From: a virus
IMG/VR virus record: IMGVR_UViG_3300049043_000004
Location: 1-41,444 of that record
Length of the DNA stretch: 41,444 bases
Reading direction: 5' to 3' (one strand)
Both the position numbers and the translations under genes were made by a program. The notes below the pieces were generated by a model that was given only the letters and a program-made list of their open reading frames with translations, searched no databases and was not told the origin of the DNA. This document shows positions 1 to 7,402 of this stretch, in pieces (position 1 is the first letter of the stretch; every line of letters begins with the position of its first letter).

Positions 1-961
1 GCCGGTGCTGACCGGTGCTACATGGGAGAACGGACAGGAGATCGTCGCTGCTGCTGCTGGCGGGCAGACGCAAAAGCAGGTGCCATTGCTGGAAGGTACT
101 TACATGCTCAAGTTCGAGGACGACACCGGTAACCGCAGCGTCACCGCATCCGCGATCGTGGTTGACCTGCCGACACCACTGCCGCGGTTGACAGTACAGA
201 CCTATACGCACCCGCCGTTTGATGGCGCATTTGCGGATACATTTTTCTTTGAAGCGGCAACAGGTGATGGACTATCAATCGCTAACGAAACCTACGTTGA
301 CGACATGGCGCTTGACGGTGATTGGGATGCGCTGGATTCAATCGATAACATCGGCGGTGCACTTGAAACTGGTAGTTATACCTTTAACCAGACGCTAGAT
401 ATGAATCAGGTTTACGACATAAACATTCGGCGGACGATTGATTTTTATACTTTCATCGCTGGCGCGCTGTGGGATGACAAGACCGGCGACATTGATACAT
501 GGGGAACCATTGATGACCTAGGCGATCGTACCAATGCGTTGATGTATGTACGCAGCACTACGGACAACCCAGCTGGCACACCAACCTGGGGCGAATGGCG
601 TGAGTTTGCCAATGCAACAGTCCGCGGTCGTGGTTTTCAGTTCAAGGTGGTGCTCACCACCACCGATGCAACACAGGTGCCGGTCGTGACCAATGCCAGC
701 GTTGCTGTCGAACTGCAGCAACGCACTGAGGCATCAGCGGTGATCACTTCGAGCGCGGCGCTTACGACATACAGCTTTGACGTGCCGTTTTATGCACCGC
801 CAAGTGTTGGCGTTACGATGTACGATATGAACAGCAATGATGAACTGGCTATCAGCAACGTAACGCGTACCGGCTTTGACCTTGAGGTGTTCCATGGCGG
901 AACACCACAAGAACATGACTTCACCTATACCGCCGTTGGTTACGGCAAGGAGATCATCTAA
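1..961 (+). CDS. J: Tail tip/host-specificity protein J, C-terminal part (gene runs off the left edge)
   Basis: This is the C-terminal 319 residues of the tail tip protein whose N-terminal part lies at 39232-41444; the coding phase starts at base 2. Seen: no start fits a separate gene, the first residues (LTGATWENGQ, then GTYMLKF) match the distal part of J-type proteins, and the right-end fragment ends with two bases of a codon that base 1 completes. Known: J forms the central tip of siphovirus tails and binds the host receptor. The stop TAA overlaps the ATG of the next fibre gene by one base (TAATG), so the two are probably translationally coupled. The only uncertainty is whether a few bases are missing at the junction. 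Confidence 0.85.
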   Translation, partial: PVLTGATWENGQEIVAAAAGGQTQKQVPLLEGTYMLKFEDDTGNRSVTASAIVVDLPTPLPRLTVQTYTHPPFDGAFADTFFFEAATGDGLSIANETYVDDMALDGDWDALDSIDNIGGALETGSYTFNQTLDMNQVYDINIRRTIDFYTFIAGALWDDKTGDIDTWGTIDDLGDRTNALMYVRSTTDNPAGTPTWGEWREFANATVRGRGFQFKVVLTTTDATQVPVVTNASVAVELQQRTEASAVITSSAALTTYSFDVPFYAPPSVGVTMYDMNSNDELAISNVTRTGFDLEVFHGGTPQEHDFTYTAVGYGKEII

Positions 962-1731
962 TGGCACAACACGACTACAGCATTGCCAACCAGGCCGGCG
1001 CTGCATTTCGCAGTGATCTGAACGATGCACTATCTGCGATTGCTACCAAGAACAGCGGTACAACTGCACCTACTACCACTTACGCCTACGAGGAATGGCT
1101 GGATACGGATGCAACGCCACCAACGCTTTATTTGCGCGACAGTAGCTCTAGCAGCACGTGGCACACCGCAGCGCAGTACCAAACAATCGGTGCCGGTGGA
1201 ACTGGCGACCCATGGGGTTTTACAGATCGCAAATTGTTCTACAGGCTCAACACTGCATACGCTGGGTCGAATGTTAATACAGCCCAAAGCCTTTTTGGCG
1301 TAGGTGTCAGCCTTGCAGCTAGCACCATCTACGAGTTTTTAATGGTGTTCTGCTTATCTAAAGCTGCAGGTACCGCAAGCCATACTGTTGGCCTTGGCTT
1401 TGGTGGAACTGCAACAATCAATAATATTAGTTATGTTTTGACAGGTCTTCATACAGCGTCTGCATTTCCATCTGCGACTGCTCCTGATGTTTTTAACTAC
1501 TGCCAAACAACATCAAATACAGCAATGACTGGGACTGTTTCCGGCAGTTCCGCAAACAACTTTCGCGTCATTGTCAAAGGTACCGTATCCATCAACGCTG
1601 CTGGCACCTTCATCCCTCAATACACACTTAGCGCAGCACCTGGCGGCGCATATTCAACTACTGCCGGCAGTCACATCCGCATGATGCCACTAGGTGCGGC
1701 TGGCACGATCAACATTGGCAACTGGTCTTAA
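961..1731 (+). CDS. Tail fibre/distal tail protein with cyanophage-type N-terminus
   Basis: A 256-residue protein. Its first ~60 residues (MAQHDYSIANQAG, then YAYEEWLDTD and LYLRDSS) resemble the N-terminal attachment segment I know from fibre proteins of freshwater cyanophages and cyanobacterial prophages. The rest is rich in Gly, Ser, Thr and Ala with alternating hydrophobics, as expected for a beta-rich trimeric fibre. It starts on the A of the J stop codon. There is no chaperone domain or catalytic motif. The likely role is a J-attached fibre or receptor-binding accessory, an inference from position and composition. Confidence 0.7.
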   Translation: MAQHDYSIANQAGAAFRSDLNDALSAIATKNSGTTAPTTTYAYEEWLDTDATPPTLYLRDSSSSSTWHTAAQYQTIGAGGTGDPWGFTDRKLFYRLNTAYAGSNVNTAQSLFGVGVSLAASTIYEFLMVFCLSKAAGTASHTVGLGFGGTATINNISYVLTGLHTASAFPSATAPDVFNYCQTTSNTAMTGTVSGSSANNFRVIVKGTVSINAAGTFIPQYTLSAAPGGAYSTTAGSHIRMMPLGAAGTINIGNWS

Positions 1732-1756
1732 ACTGTAATCACGCACAGGATCCCTA

Positions 1757-2068
1757 ATGGCCGACCGTAAGATTTCCGACCTGACCGCGCTTACGGCGCC
1801 TGCGTCGGGTGACTACCTGCCAATCGTTGACATCAGCGAGGCATCAGCTGCCAACAAAAACAAACGCATCACCATCGAAGAGCTGCTACGCGGTGCACCC
1901 GATGGCACCGCAGCAGCACCTGGGTTTGCGTTTGAAAGCGACCCCAATACCGGCATCTACAGCCCCGGCGCAGACCAACTGGCGATCGCTACGGGTGGGT
2001 CGCCACGGGTTTATGTCGACTCCGCAGGCAACGTGGGATTGGCACTACGAGCCCTGGTGCAACTTTAG
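1757..2068 (+). CDS. N-terminal segment of the interrupted S74 tail fibre
   Basis: This is the 103-codon open segment before the first frame change. It begins MADRKISDLTALTAPASGDY, followed by PIVDIS and an ITIEELLRG motif. This is the familiar head of cyanophage and other phage fibres, in which a DLTAL-type segment attaches the fibre to the tail. The predicted true fibre sequence runs to about residue 94 (base ~2037). The last nine residues before the stop at 2066-2068 are out of frame and not fibre-like. Loss of one G in the GGG at 2035-2037 explains the switch to the frame encoding IGTTSPGATL. Confidence 0.65.
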   Translation: MADRKISDLTALTAPASGDYLPIVDISEASAANKNKRITIEELLRGAPDGTAAAPGFAFESDPNTGIYSPGADQLAIATGGSPRVYVDSAGNVGLALRALVQL

Positions 2069-2638
2069 ATACTCGTGGAAATGTGCGTCTCGGCAACCAA
2101 GGCAATGGTGATGGCACAACTACTATCAGCACGTCAAACGGCGTTTACATCGGGACAAATGATGGCACAACAACAACAACTGTTGTTCCTTTCCAAATTG
2201 GTGCTTATCCAGCAGGACCTGGGTACAGTTCAACCCCAGATCATGCCATTGTTTAGATGGTTGGTCGGGAAGCACTATCTATCACAATGCGATTGTCAAT
2301 AGAAAAGGGCGCGATTTAAGTTTCCATACAGCTATCACCGGAAACGGATTTTCTGATACAAACGAACGCGTCCGCATCGACAGCTCCGGCAGGCTGTTAG
2401 TGGGCACGTCTACGAGCATTAGCTCTGCTGTAGGCTTTACCCCGCAATCCAGACCGCTCGAGCATTACATCAAATGCTCCAAACGCAATGATAGTAGCTG
2501 CTTATGTATTTGCCAAAAGCTCGCGATGCAACTAGTTGGCGCTCAAGCCGTAATTGCAGATGGCGACAACCTTGGGCGGATTGATTGTTGGCAAGGAAGC
2601 TGACGGGAGCGCATTGCTGGACGCGGCGCATCGTATTG

Positions 2639-3223
2639 ATGGCTGTAGTTGACGGAGCTGCATCTGGTGGTGCTGCAGGTGACCTTCCAACACGCCTAGT
2701 GTTCAGCACTACGGCGGATGGGGCGTCTTCTCCGACGGAGAGGATGAGGATTGATTCAACAGGTTACTCGCGTTTTTTGGGGCAAAATGTAACCGTCGCC
2801 AGGATGCAACGGAATGGTGGTGTTGGGACAGTCATTGAGCTTGGTGTTGACGGAAATACTCCTGGCACTATTAGCTGCACGACAACCACAACTTCCTATA
2901 ACACTTCCTCCGACTATCGCCTTAAGGAAAACGTTATCCCGCTGACTGGCGCTGCTGACCGAGTTAATCAACTTCAGGTTCACCGCTTTAACTTTATTGC
3001 AAATCCTGATGCCACCGTCGATGGCTTCATCGCACACGAAGCTCAAGCCGTGGTCCCCGAGTGCGTCACTGGTGAGAAAGATGCTGTCGATGACGACGGC
3101 AACCCGATCTACCAGGGCATCGACCAATCCAAGCTGGTGCCCCTGCTGACTGCTGCGCTGCAGGAAGCGTTGGCTGAGATCACCGCGCTGAAAGATCGCG
3201 TTACCGCCCTTGAGGCACAGTAG
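2639..3223 (+). CDS. C-terminal segment of tail fibre: peptidase S74 intramolecular chaperone domain
   Basis: The last 194 residues of the interrupted fibre. It contains the fibre repeat RLVFSTTADG...TERMRID and then an S74 endosialidase-type chaperone domain. The self-cleavage motif SDYRLKENVI lies around base 2911, a GFIAHEAQAV motif around 3023, and a C-terminal coiled coil ends in ALKDRVTALEAQ. Known: S74 domains trimerise and fold the fibre, then cut themselves off before the conserved Ser of the SDxRxK motif. That Ser is present, so self-cleavage should work if the domain is made. The open frame extends upstream to 2585, but the protein before 2639 is not fibre-like. Confidence 0.8.
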   Translation: MAVVDGAASGGAAGDLPTRLVFSTTADGASSPTERMRIDSTGYSRFLGQNVTVARMQRNGGVGTVIELGVDGNTPGTISCTTTTTSYNTSSDYRLKENVIPLTGAADRVNQLQVHRFNFIANPDATVDGFIAHEAQAVVPECVTGEKDAVDDDGNPIYQGIDQSKLVPLLTAALQEALAEITALKDRVTALEAQ

Positions 3224-3261
3224 TCCTACTCACTACCCACCCACACCCAAGCTCACACACC

Positions 3262-3564
3262 ATGACCGCAACCACCTTCACCTGGCACATCGCTCAACTC
3301 GAACGCGAAACCGCTGACGGGTATGTCTTCACGGCGCACTACACCATTGACGCCAACGACGGCACCTACAAGGCTGGCGCCTATGGCTCGATCGGCTTTG
3401 AGCGCCCTGATGATCTGATCCCCTTTGCTGACCTCACCGAAGCGCAGGTGATCGACTGGGTCAAGGCGCAACTCGACGTCGACCAGATCGAAGCCGCCCT
3501 CCAGGCGCAGCTCGACGAGCAGCACAACCCAACCAAAGCGCAGGGCTTGCCCTGGGCCAACTAG
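3262..3564 (+). CDS. Small cyanophage-type hypothetical protein between fibre and lysis genes
   Basis: A 100-residue soluble, acidic protein. The N-terminal half (TFTWHIAQLERETADGYVFT and TIDANDG, then YGSIGFERPD) looks like a small beta-sandwich. The C-terminal half (LTEAQVIDWVKAQLD, then IEAALQAQLDEQHNP) is helical and ends in LPWAN. I recognise this as a short protein often found beside fibre genes in T4-like and other cyanophages (DUF7936-type), without known function. It lies 38 bases after the fibre stop and 9 bases before the next gene. A virion or fibre-accessory role is inference from position. Confidence 0.6.
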   Translation: MTATTFTWHIAQLERETADGYVFTAHYTIDANDGTYKAGAYGSIGFERPDDLIPFADLTEAQVIDWVKAQLDVDQIEAALQAQLDEQHNPTKAQGLPWAN

Positions 3565-3573
3565 ACTGATGCC

Positions 3574-3822
3574 ATGATCGAGCTGATCGCTGCTGTTGCC
3601 GGTGCATCCATCAGCGTGGCGGCTATGGGCGCCATGGGGTTCAGCCGTCGCAATGATGAAGCCCGTGATGCAGTGATCCGCTTGACCGCTGCAGTGGAGC
3701 ACATCGCCACTCAACTCGAGGTGCTCCATGTCGACATCAAGCAAGACCGCAAAGAAACATTCAACCGCTTGAACGGCGTTGAGCAACGCGTCGCTACGCT
3801 AGAAGCACGTCCGCATCGTTGA
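3574..3822 (+). CDS. Small membrane protein with coiled coil, possible holin or spanin-like partner
   Basis: An 82-residue protein. Residues 1-22 (IELIAAVAGASISVAAMGAMG) form one membrane helix. It is followed by a long charged amphipathic helix (AVEHIATQLEVLHVDIKQDR and NRLNGVEQRVATLEARPHR) with heptad character. It sits directly before another one-helix membrane protein and the endolysin, so it belongs to the lysis cassette. The layout of N-terminal membrane helix plus coiled coil fits haemolysin XhlA-like holin partners, but that assignment is inference from topology and position only. Confidence 0.6.
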   Translation: MIELIAAVAGASISVAAMGAMGFSRRNDEARDAVIRLTAAVEHIATQLEVLHVDIKQDRKETFNRLNGVEQRVATLEARPHR

Positions 3823-3824
3823 TC

Positions 3825-3965
3825 ATGGATGCCCAAACCGTTGCTGTTGTTGCCATTGTCATTGCAGCAGGTAGCGAGATCATTGCGCTGACACCGCTTA
3901 AGTCCAACAGCTGGGTGCAGCTGCTGCTGCAAGCGCTCAAATTGATGTTCCCCAAGCGTGGCTAA
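3825..3965 (+). CDS. 46-residue holin-like protein
   Basis: A very short gene directly upstream of, and overlapping by 8 bases, the endolysin start. The product begins MDAQTVAVVAIVIAAGSEII, a single membrane helix, then ALTPLKSNSWVQL and an amphipathic helix ending in LKLMFPKRG with positive charge at the C-terminus. I recall similar 45-50-residue proteins next to lysozymes in cyanobacterial phages and prophages. Known: holins are short, have one to three membrane helices and a charged C-terminus, and adjoin the endolysin gene. All of these hold here. The start is ATG, three bases after the previous stop. Confidence 0.6.
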   Translation: MDAQTVAVVAIVIAAGSEIIALTPLKSNSWVQLLLQALKLMFPKRG

Positions 3966-5028
3966 AGCACCGATCAAACCCAGTGACCTGTTCCGTTACT
4001 GGAAGGCGTTACCGCATCAGCTAGCGGCGATCGTTGAATTAGAAGCTGAACTGTTAAAGGTTGCGCCTGATCTGTTTAATAAAGACCAGCCGTGGTTTAA
4101 AACCTGGAGCCAAGGCGGCAAGGTGCATGATTATGACGCTGCTGTAAAGCTCATAAAAGAGTTTGAAGGTTGCCACTTATCGGCCTATCCAGATCCGCTC
4201 AGTGGCGGTGACCCATGGACGATTGGTTACGGCACCACCAGGTACAGTAACGGCCGTGCAGTGCAGCGTGGTGACAAGATCACCGTGATCGATGCCAACG
4301 GGTTGCTGGACCTTGAGGTAGAACGCATCGCCAGCAAGCTGCGCAGCACCGTGCCATTCTGGAATGCAATGACCGGTGATAAGCAATCAGCACTGATCAG
4401 CTTTGCGTACAACCTAGGCAGCGGCTTCTACGGTGCTAATGGGTTCGAGACGATCAGCAAGCGGCTCAAGGATAAAGACTGGGCAGCAGTACCCGATGCG
4501 TTGCTGCTGTACCGCAACCCTGGCACTAATGTCGAAGCTGGCCTCTTGCGACGACGGCAAGCAGAAGCGCGGCTGTGGGGCTTGCCAGAGGTGCAGCAGC
4601 AACCGGCAAAACTGCTGCCTAGCAGCCCATTCAGCCTGCGGATCACGCCACACATCACCCTAGGCGAGTTTGCACTAGGGCAAGAGGCTAGGCGTTTCGA
4701 TCATCAGCATCAGGTGGACACTGCTGCTGAGCTAGCGACGTTCCTCGAGCGGGTGCGGACAGCATTCGGCAGCAAACCAGTGGTGATCACCTCGGGTTAC
4801 AGACCGCCAGCGATCAACCGCAGCGTTGGCGGTGCCAGCAGCAGCGAGCACCTGTACAACGCGCCTAGCGTTGGTGCAGTTGACTTTTACGTCAGCGGTG
4901 CAGACATCCATGCAGTCCAGTCATGGTGCGATACGAACTGGCCATACAGCATCGGCTACGGTGCACCTAAAGGGTTTGTACACCTTGGCATTCGTCAAGG
5001 CCGACCGAAGGTACGGTGGGATTATTGA
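3958..5028 (+). CDS. Two-domain endolysin: T4-type lysozyme (GH24) plus M15-like peptidase
   Basis: A 356-residue cell-wall hydrolase starting with GTG inside the end of the holin-like gene. An N-terminal ~55-residue helical leader precedes a GH24 muramidase with the catalytic triad pattern: Glu70 in KEFEG, Asp79 in YPDPLSGGDP and Thr88 in WTIGYGTT. The C-terminal ~120 residues look like the Peptidase_M15_3 (D-Ala-D-Ala carboxypeptidase) fold, with SGYRPPAINRSVGGA, then SSSEH, AVDFYV and FVHLG supplying the expected His/Asp/His zinc ligands. Together it would cut both glycan and peptide parts of peptidoglycan. I see no signal peptide, so release should depend on a holin. Confidence 0.88.
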   Translation: MAKAPIKPSDLFRYWKALPHQLAAIVELEAELLKVAPDLFNKDQPWFKTWSQGGKVHDYDAAVKLIKEFEGCHLSAYPDPLSGGDPWTIGYGTTRYSNGRAVQRGDKITVIDANGLLDLEVERIASKLRSTVPFWNAMTGDKQSALISFAYNLGSGFYGANGFETISKRLKDKDWAAVPDALLLYRNPGTNVEAGLLRRRQAEARLWGLPEVQQQPAKLLPSSPFSLRITPHITLGEFALGQEARRFDHQHQVDTAAELATFLERVRTAFGSKPVVITSGYRPPAINRSVGGASSSEHLYNAPSVGAVDFYVSGADIHAVQSWCDTNWPYSIGYGAPKGFVHLGIRQGRPKVRWDY

Positions 5029-5210
5029 TGAAGCAATACGTCCTAGAGATTGAATACACCATCGTCGTTGAAAGTAACAGCGATGATCCGGAATCGGTAT
5101 CAGATGATTTTGCAGCGCGACTCACTGAGTTAGCGCCATCCAATGATCACATCCTGGGACTCAGTCTCCAGGTGCTACCTATTCCTGAACTGCGTGGATC
5201 ACTCGATTGA
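5028..5210 (+). CDS. Hypothetical protein, 60 residues
   Basis: It starts at an ATG that overlaps the endolysin stop (TGATG), indicating translational coupling. The product begins MKQYVLEIEYTIVVESNSDD and continues with a helix-like segment FAARLTELAPSND, then ILGLSLQVLPIPELRG. The pattern beta-helix-beta with an acidic surface suggests a small ferredoxin-like fold. I do not recognise a family. It overlaps the start region of the HNH gene by about 17 bases, so the three genes are probably one transcript. Confidence 0.55.
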   Translation: MKQYVLEIEYTIVVESNSDDPESVSDDFAARLTELAPSNDHILGLSLQVLPIPELRGSLD

Positions 5211-5514
5211 TGGCTCTAACCTCGTCTCTAAACGCAGCGCTAAACATCAATTCAGGCAGCAGATCTTTGACGCATGGGGTCATGAATGCGCATACTGCAA
5301 TGCAGCAGCTGACACCTTAGACCATGTCAAGCCACGCCATAAAGGTGGCGCTACGGTTACAACAAACTTGGTGCCAGCGTGTCGTAACTGCAACCGTAAA
5401 AAAGGTAGTGAAGAATGGCGTGATTGGTTCAGTCGTCAAGATTCATGGACTGTTGATCGCGTTCTAAAGATTCAGGACTGGTTGATTGATTCTGCATCTG
5501 ATGATAAAAAATAA
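5194..5514 (+). CDS. HNH endonuclease
   Basis: An HNH nuclease of about 106 residues. The zinc knuckle and active site are CAYC, LDHVKPRHKGG, NLVPACRNCNRKKG, in the order of the HNH_5 family: Cys pair, Asp-His, Asn, Cys pair. The start is uncertain. GTG at 5194 gives a product beginning (M)DHSIDGSNLVSKRSAKHQFR, which matches how I know cyanobacterial relatives to begin. The frame stays open back to 5143. It closes the rightward transcription unit. Being alone and not beside the terminase, it may be a free-standing nuclease or homing-type gene rather than a packaging partner. Confidence 0.8.
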   Translation: MDHSIDGSNLVSKRSAKHQFRQQIFDAWGHECAYCNAAADTLDHVKPRHKGGATVTTNLVPACRNCNRKKGSEEWRDWFSRQDSWTVDRVLKIQDWLIDSASDDKK

Positions 5515-5573
5515 ACGCTTGCCATTGTTGCGCATGATCACGACACATGCCATTAAGGCATACGCGCCATACA

Positions 5574-6470
5574 TCACCGTGCCGCTTGATTGTTGGCTCC
5601 AAGAGGCGTGCCTGCAAGTGGATTGCTCATCAGCATACGGATCCGGTTGATACCACGCCGGTAAAGCTCCTTCAGCCGAGTGCTGGAGATATTGTGCTCG
5701 CGTTCAAGTTGCGCCCATGTAACAACTGGATAAGACGATCGCGCTTCAATGATCGCTTTGGTTCTTGGGTCTAGGTACAGCTCAACGTACTGCAACATGA
5801 TCTGCACATCTTGATCAATGTCCACATCAACTGCATTGGGATCAGCGATCAGATCAATAATGGCGCTGCCGTCTGAATCATTGACGTGCTGATCAATGCT
5901 GGTGACTGTATACGTCTGCCGTAATAGATTAGATAGATCAGCTGCATCCATGCCGATCTCCTCTGCTACTTTTGTCATGCTTGGCTGGTGCCCAAGCTGA
6001 TGGCTAAGGTCTTGTATCGTGCGGTTGATTTTGTACAGCATTTCATGCACACCAATAGGCAGTTTGATGATGGCATCATTGCTGACTAATGCCCGAGTAA
6101 TGCCCTGGCGGATCCACCAATAGGCGTAGGTTGAAAACTTGTAGCCACGGCTTGGATCAAACAACTCAACTGCACGCGCTAAGCCGATATTACCTTCTTG
6201 GATAAGGTCCAGTAGCTCTAGTGTTTTGTTGCTGCGTTTGTCGTACTTGCGTGCTACATGTACAACCAGCTGCAGGTTGGACTGGATAAACCGTTGCCGT
6301 GCGCGTTCACCACTGCGTAATTCACGCTGTTCGGTAATGGTCAACGGTCGATCAATAGACTGCAGCTCAATTAACCGCTGCACACGACGGCCAAGTTGTA
6401 TCTCTTGCTGCGGCGTCAGCAGTGGATACTTGGCGATACTGTTGAGATAGTCCTTGATGCTGTCAACCAT
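5574..6470 (-). CDS. Sigma-70 family RNA polymerase sigma factor (cyanobacterial group 2-like)
   Basis: A 298-residue sigma factor. Region 1.2 (DSIKDYLNSIAKYPLLTPQQEI) is followed by regions 2.1-2.4 with NLQLVVHVARKY, LDLIQEGNIGLARAVE, and YKFSTYAYWWIRQGITRAL. Region 3 follows (QLGHQPSMTKVAEEIGM). Region 4 is present but diverged: the usual cyanobacterial helix-turn-helix is replaced by WAQLEREHNISSTRLKELY. Known: group 2 sigmas of cyanobacteria recognise -10/-35 promoters through regions 2.4 and 4.2. Conserved 2.4 with changed 4.2 suggests normal -10 but altered -35 recognition (inference). It is the last gene of the leftward region, 59 bases from the convergent HNH gene. Confidence 0.9.
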   Translation of the reverse strand: MVDSIKDYLNSIAKYPLLTPQQEIQLGRRVQRLIELQSIDRPLTITEQRELRSGERARQRFIQSNLQLVVHVARKYDKRSNKTLELLDLIQEGNIGLARAVELFDPSRGYKFSTYAYWWIRQGITRALVSNDAIIKLPIGVHEMLYKINRTIQDLSHQLGHQPSMTKVAEEIGMDAADLSNLLRQTYTVTSIDQHVNDSDGSAIIDLIADPNAVDVDIDQDVQIMLQYVELYLDPRTKAIIEARSSYPVVTWAQLEREHNISSTRLKELYRRGINRIRMLMSNPLAGTPLGANNQAAR

Positions 6471-6471
6471 G

Positions 6472-6714
6472 ATGAATCCATTAGTGCATACAGTGGAAGC
6501 ACAGTTTCATGGCGCAGCCAATGCTAACATGCTGCGCCAGTTACATGCCGCCAAAGATTACAACGCATTGCTTGAATATGCGTTATTGCTGGCTGAACAA
6601 GAAGCAAGCCAGCGGTCGCAGATCAAATGGCTTGTTGCCGAAGCGCTGCGGTCATGCAGCATTGAACCGTGGCATCTAGCTGCTGCTTCTGAACTGCTTG
6701 CTAGCCGCGACTAG
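6472..6714 (+). CDS. Small helical protein, inverted inside the leftward operon
   Basis: An 80-residue, largely helical protein (MNPLVHTVEAQFHGAANANM, then RQLHAAKDYNALLEYALLLAEQ and SQIKWLVAEALR). I recognise the pattern from small conserved cyanobacterial and cyanophage proteins of unknown function. It is the only rightward gene between 5.5 and 18.4 kb. Its ATG at 6472 lies one base from the sigma-factor ATG on the other strand, so both promoters must sit inside coding sequence. Its 3' end overlaps the dCTP deaminase gene on the opposite strand by 39 bases. The ATG at 6469 is an alternative start. Confidence 0.6.
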   Translation: MNPLVHTVEAQFHGAANANMLRQLHAAKDYNALLEYALLLAEQEASQRSQIKWLVAEALRSCSIEPWHLAAASELLASRD

Positions 6715-7203
6715 CTTGTCATTGTTGTAGCTACCAGTCAACGCATAGCTCAATGCTGGGCGTTGGCTCATGCGGAAGAATACCATCTGACCGATCTTCA
6801 GGCCTGGGTAGATCGGCAGCGACTGCAGCTGACGGGCATTCTTCAGTTCAAGCGTCAAACTGCTGCCATGCCACCCAGGGTCGGCATAACCAGCGTGCAG
6901 GTTTTCGTAGCCTTCCCGCGCACGGCTGGACTTGAGGAAGAACAGCCCTGCTATATCTTCTGGCATCACAAACGTCTCGATCGTTTGCGCCAGGATGAAC
7001 TGCCCTGGCACCAACTGGTACGGATGCTCTGCAGTGTAGTTGCTGATTGACAGCGGGATCATCTGATGTGATTCCACCGATTCCAGCATGATCAGGTTGC
7101 CAAGCCGTAGGTCAAGGCTGGCAGGGTTGATCAGCTCCGGCTGGTGGTGCTGCACCATGCCCTGTTGGATCAGGTCATGGATTTCGATGTCACAGAGGAT
7201 CAT
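6676..7203 (-). CDS. dcd: dCTP deaminase/dUTPase-family protein
   Basis: A 175-residue trimeric nucleotide hydrolase-fold protein. The hallmark block is SSRAREGYENLHAGYADPGW followed by HGSSLTLELKN, where the Glu of TLELKN corresponds to the catalytic Glu of dCTP deaminases. Upstream, PASLDLRLGN matches the N-terminal signature. Known: dCTP deaminase converts dCTP to dUTP, or to dUMP in bifunctional forms, feeding dTMP synthesis or shifting pools. The C-terminus is short compared with cellular enzymes but contains GSYNNDK. It overlaps by 14 bases the end of the upstream NrdR-like gene, fitting a nucleotide-metabolism pair. Confidence 0.88.
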   Translation of the reverse strand: MILCDIEIHDLIQQGMVQHHQPELINPASLDLRLGNLIMLESVESHQMIPLSISNYTAEHPYQLVPGQFILAQTIETFVMPEDIAGLFFLKSSRAREGYENLHAGYADPGWHGSSLTLELKNARQLQSLPIYPGLKIGQMVFFRMSQRPALSYALTGSYNNDKLVAASKQFRSSS

Positions 7204-7402
7204 GTCTCAGGAATGGTTTTTTGTCTGGTGTGATGATGTCATACGCTGAAACCGGTTGCTCATGCGGCTGGTGGCTATACCAGCGGTGGTCGCAACTGGC
7301 GCATCTGCGACGACGGATGATGCCTTTATCTGTGCTGTTGGTAGCGATCACATAAGTGCGAAAGCTGTTGCAACTAGGGCATTGGATTTGAATTGCGGGC
7401 AT
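7190..7402 (-). CDS. NrdR-like zinc-ribbon protein
   Basis: A 70-residue protein with a four-Cys zinc ribbon: CPSC at the start and CASC about 25 residues later, with IIRRRRCASCDHRW between. This resembles the N-terminal DNA-binding ribbon of the ribonucleotide-reductase repressor NrdR (CPxC ... IRRRRxCxxCxxRF). The ATP-cone domain of NrdR is missing; instead there is a short tail (QPVSAYDIITPDKKPFLRH). It overlaps the dCTP deaminase start. A role in controlling nucleotide-synthesis genes is tempting but inferred. A plain zinc-ribbon DNA-binding protein is the safe call. Confidence 0.65.
   Translation of the reverse strand: MPAIQIQCPSCNSFRTYVIATNSTDKGIIRRRRCASCDHRWYSHQPHEQPVSAYDIITPDKKPFLRHDPL

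Larger units (their letters stand above)
1757..3223 (+). pseudogene. Tail fibre with S74 chaperone domain, interrupted by six single-base indels
   Basis: Bases 1757-3223 form one 488-codon fibre gene broken by six frame changes. The protein-like reading goes through frame 2 (to ~2037), frame 1 (2038-2253, starting IGTTSPGATLDTRGNVRLGN), frame 0 (2256-2480, containing ERVRIDSSGRLLVGT), frame 1 (from ~2482, NAMIVAAYVFAKSS), frame 0 (~2526-2575, GAQAVIADGDNLG), frame 1 (~2578-2637, GGLIVGKEADGSALLDAA) and frame 2 (from 2639). The shifts sum to zero, so both ends share one frame. Sequence similarity to fibres is preserved through every segment. Either the gene has decayed very recently or this stretch carries sequencing errors; I favour errors. 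Confidence 0.75.

Noticed and set aside
1757-3223. Diversity-generating retroelement target in the fibre gene
   Set aside because: No reverse transcriptase gene and no template repeat are seen; the differences are single-base indels rather than A-specific substitutions.
5503-5649. Small plus-strand ORF between HNH gene and sigma factor
   Set aside because: It runs into the sigma-factor gene on the other strand, has no clear ribosome site and the protein looks arbitrary.
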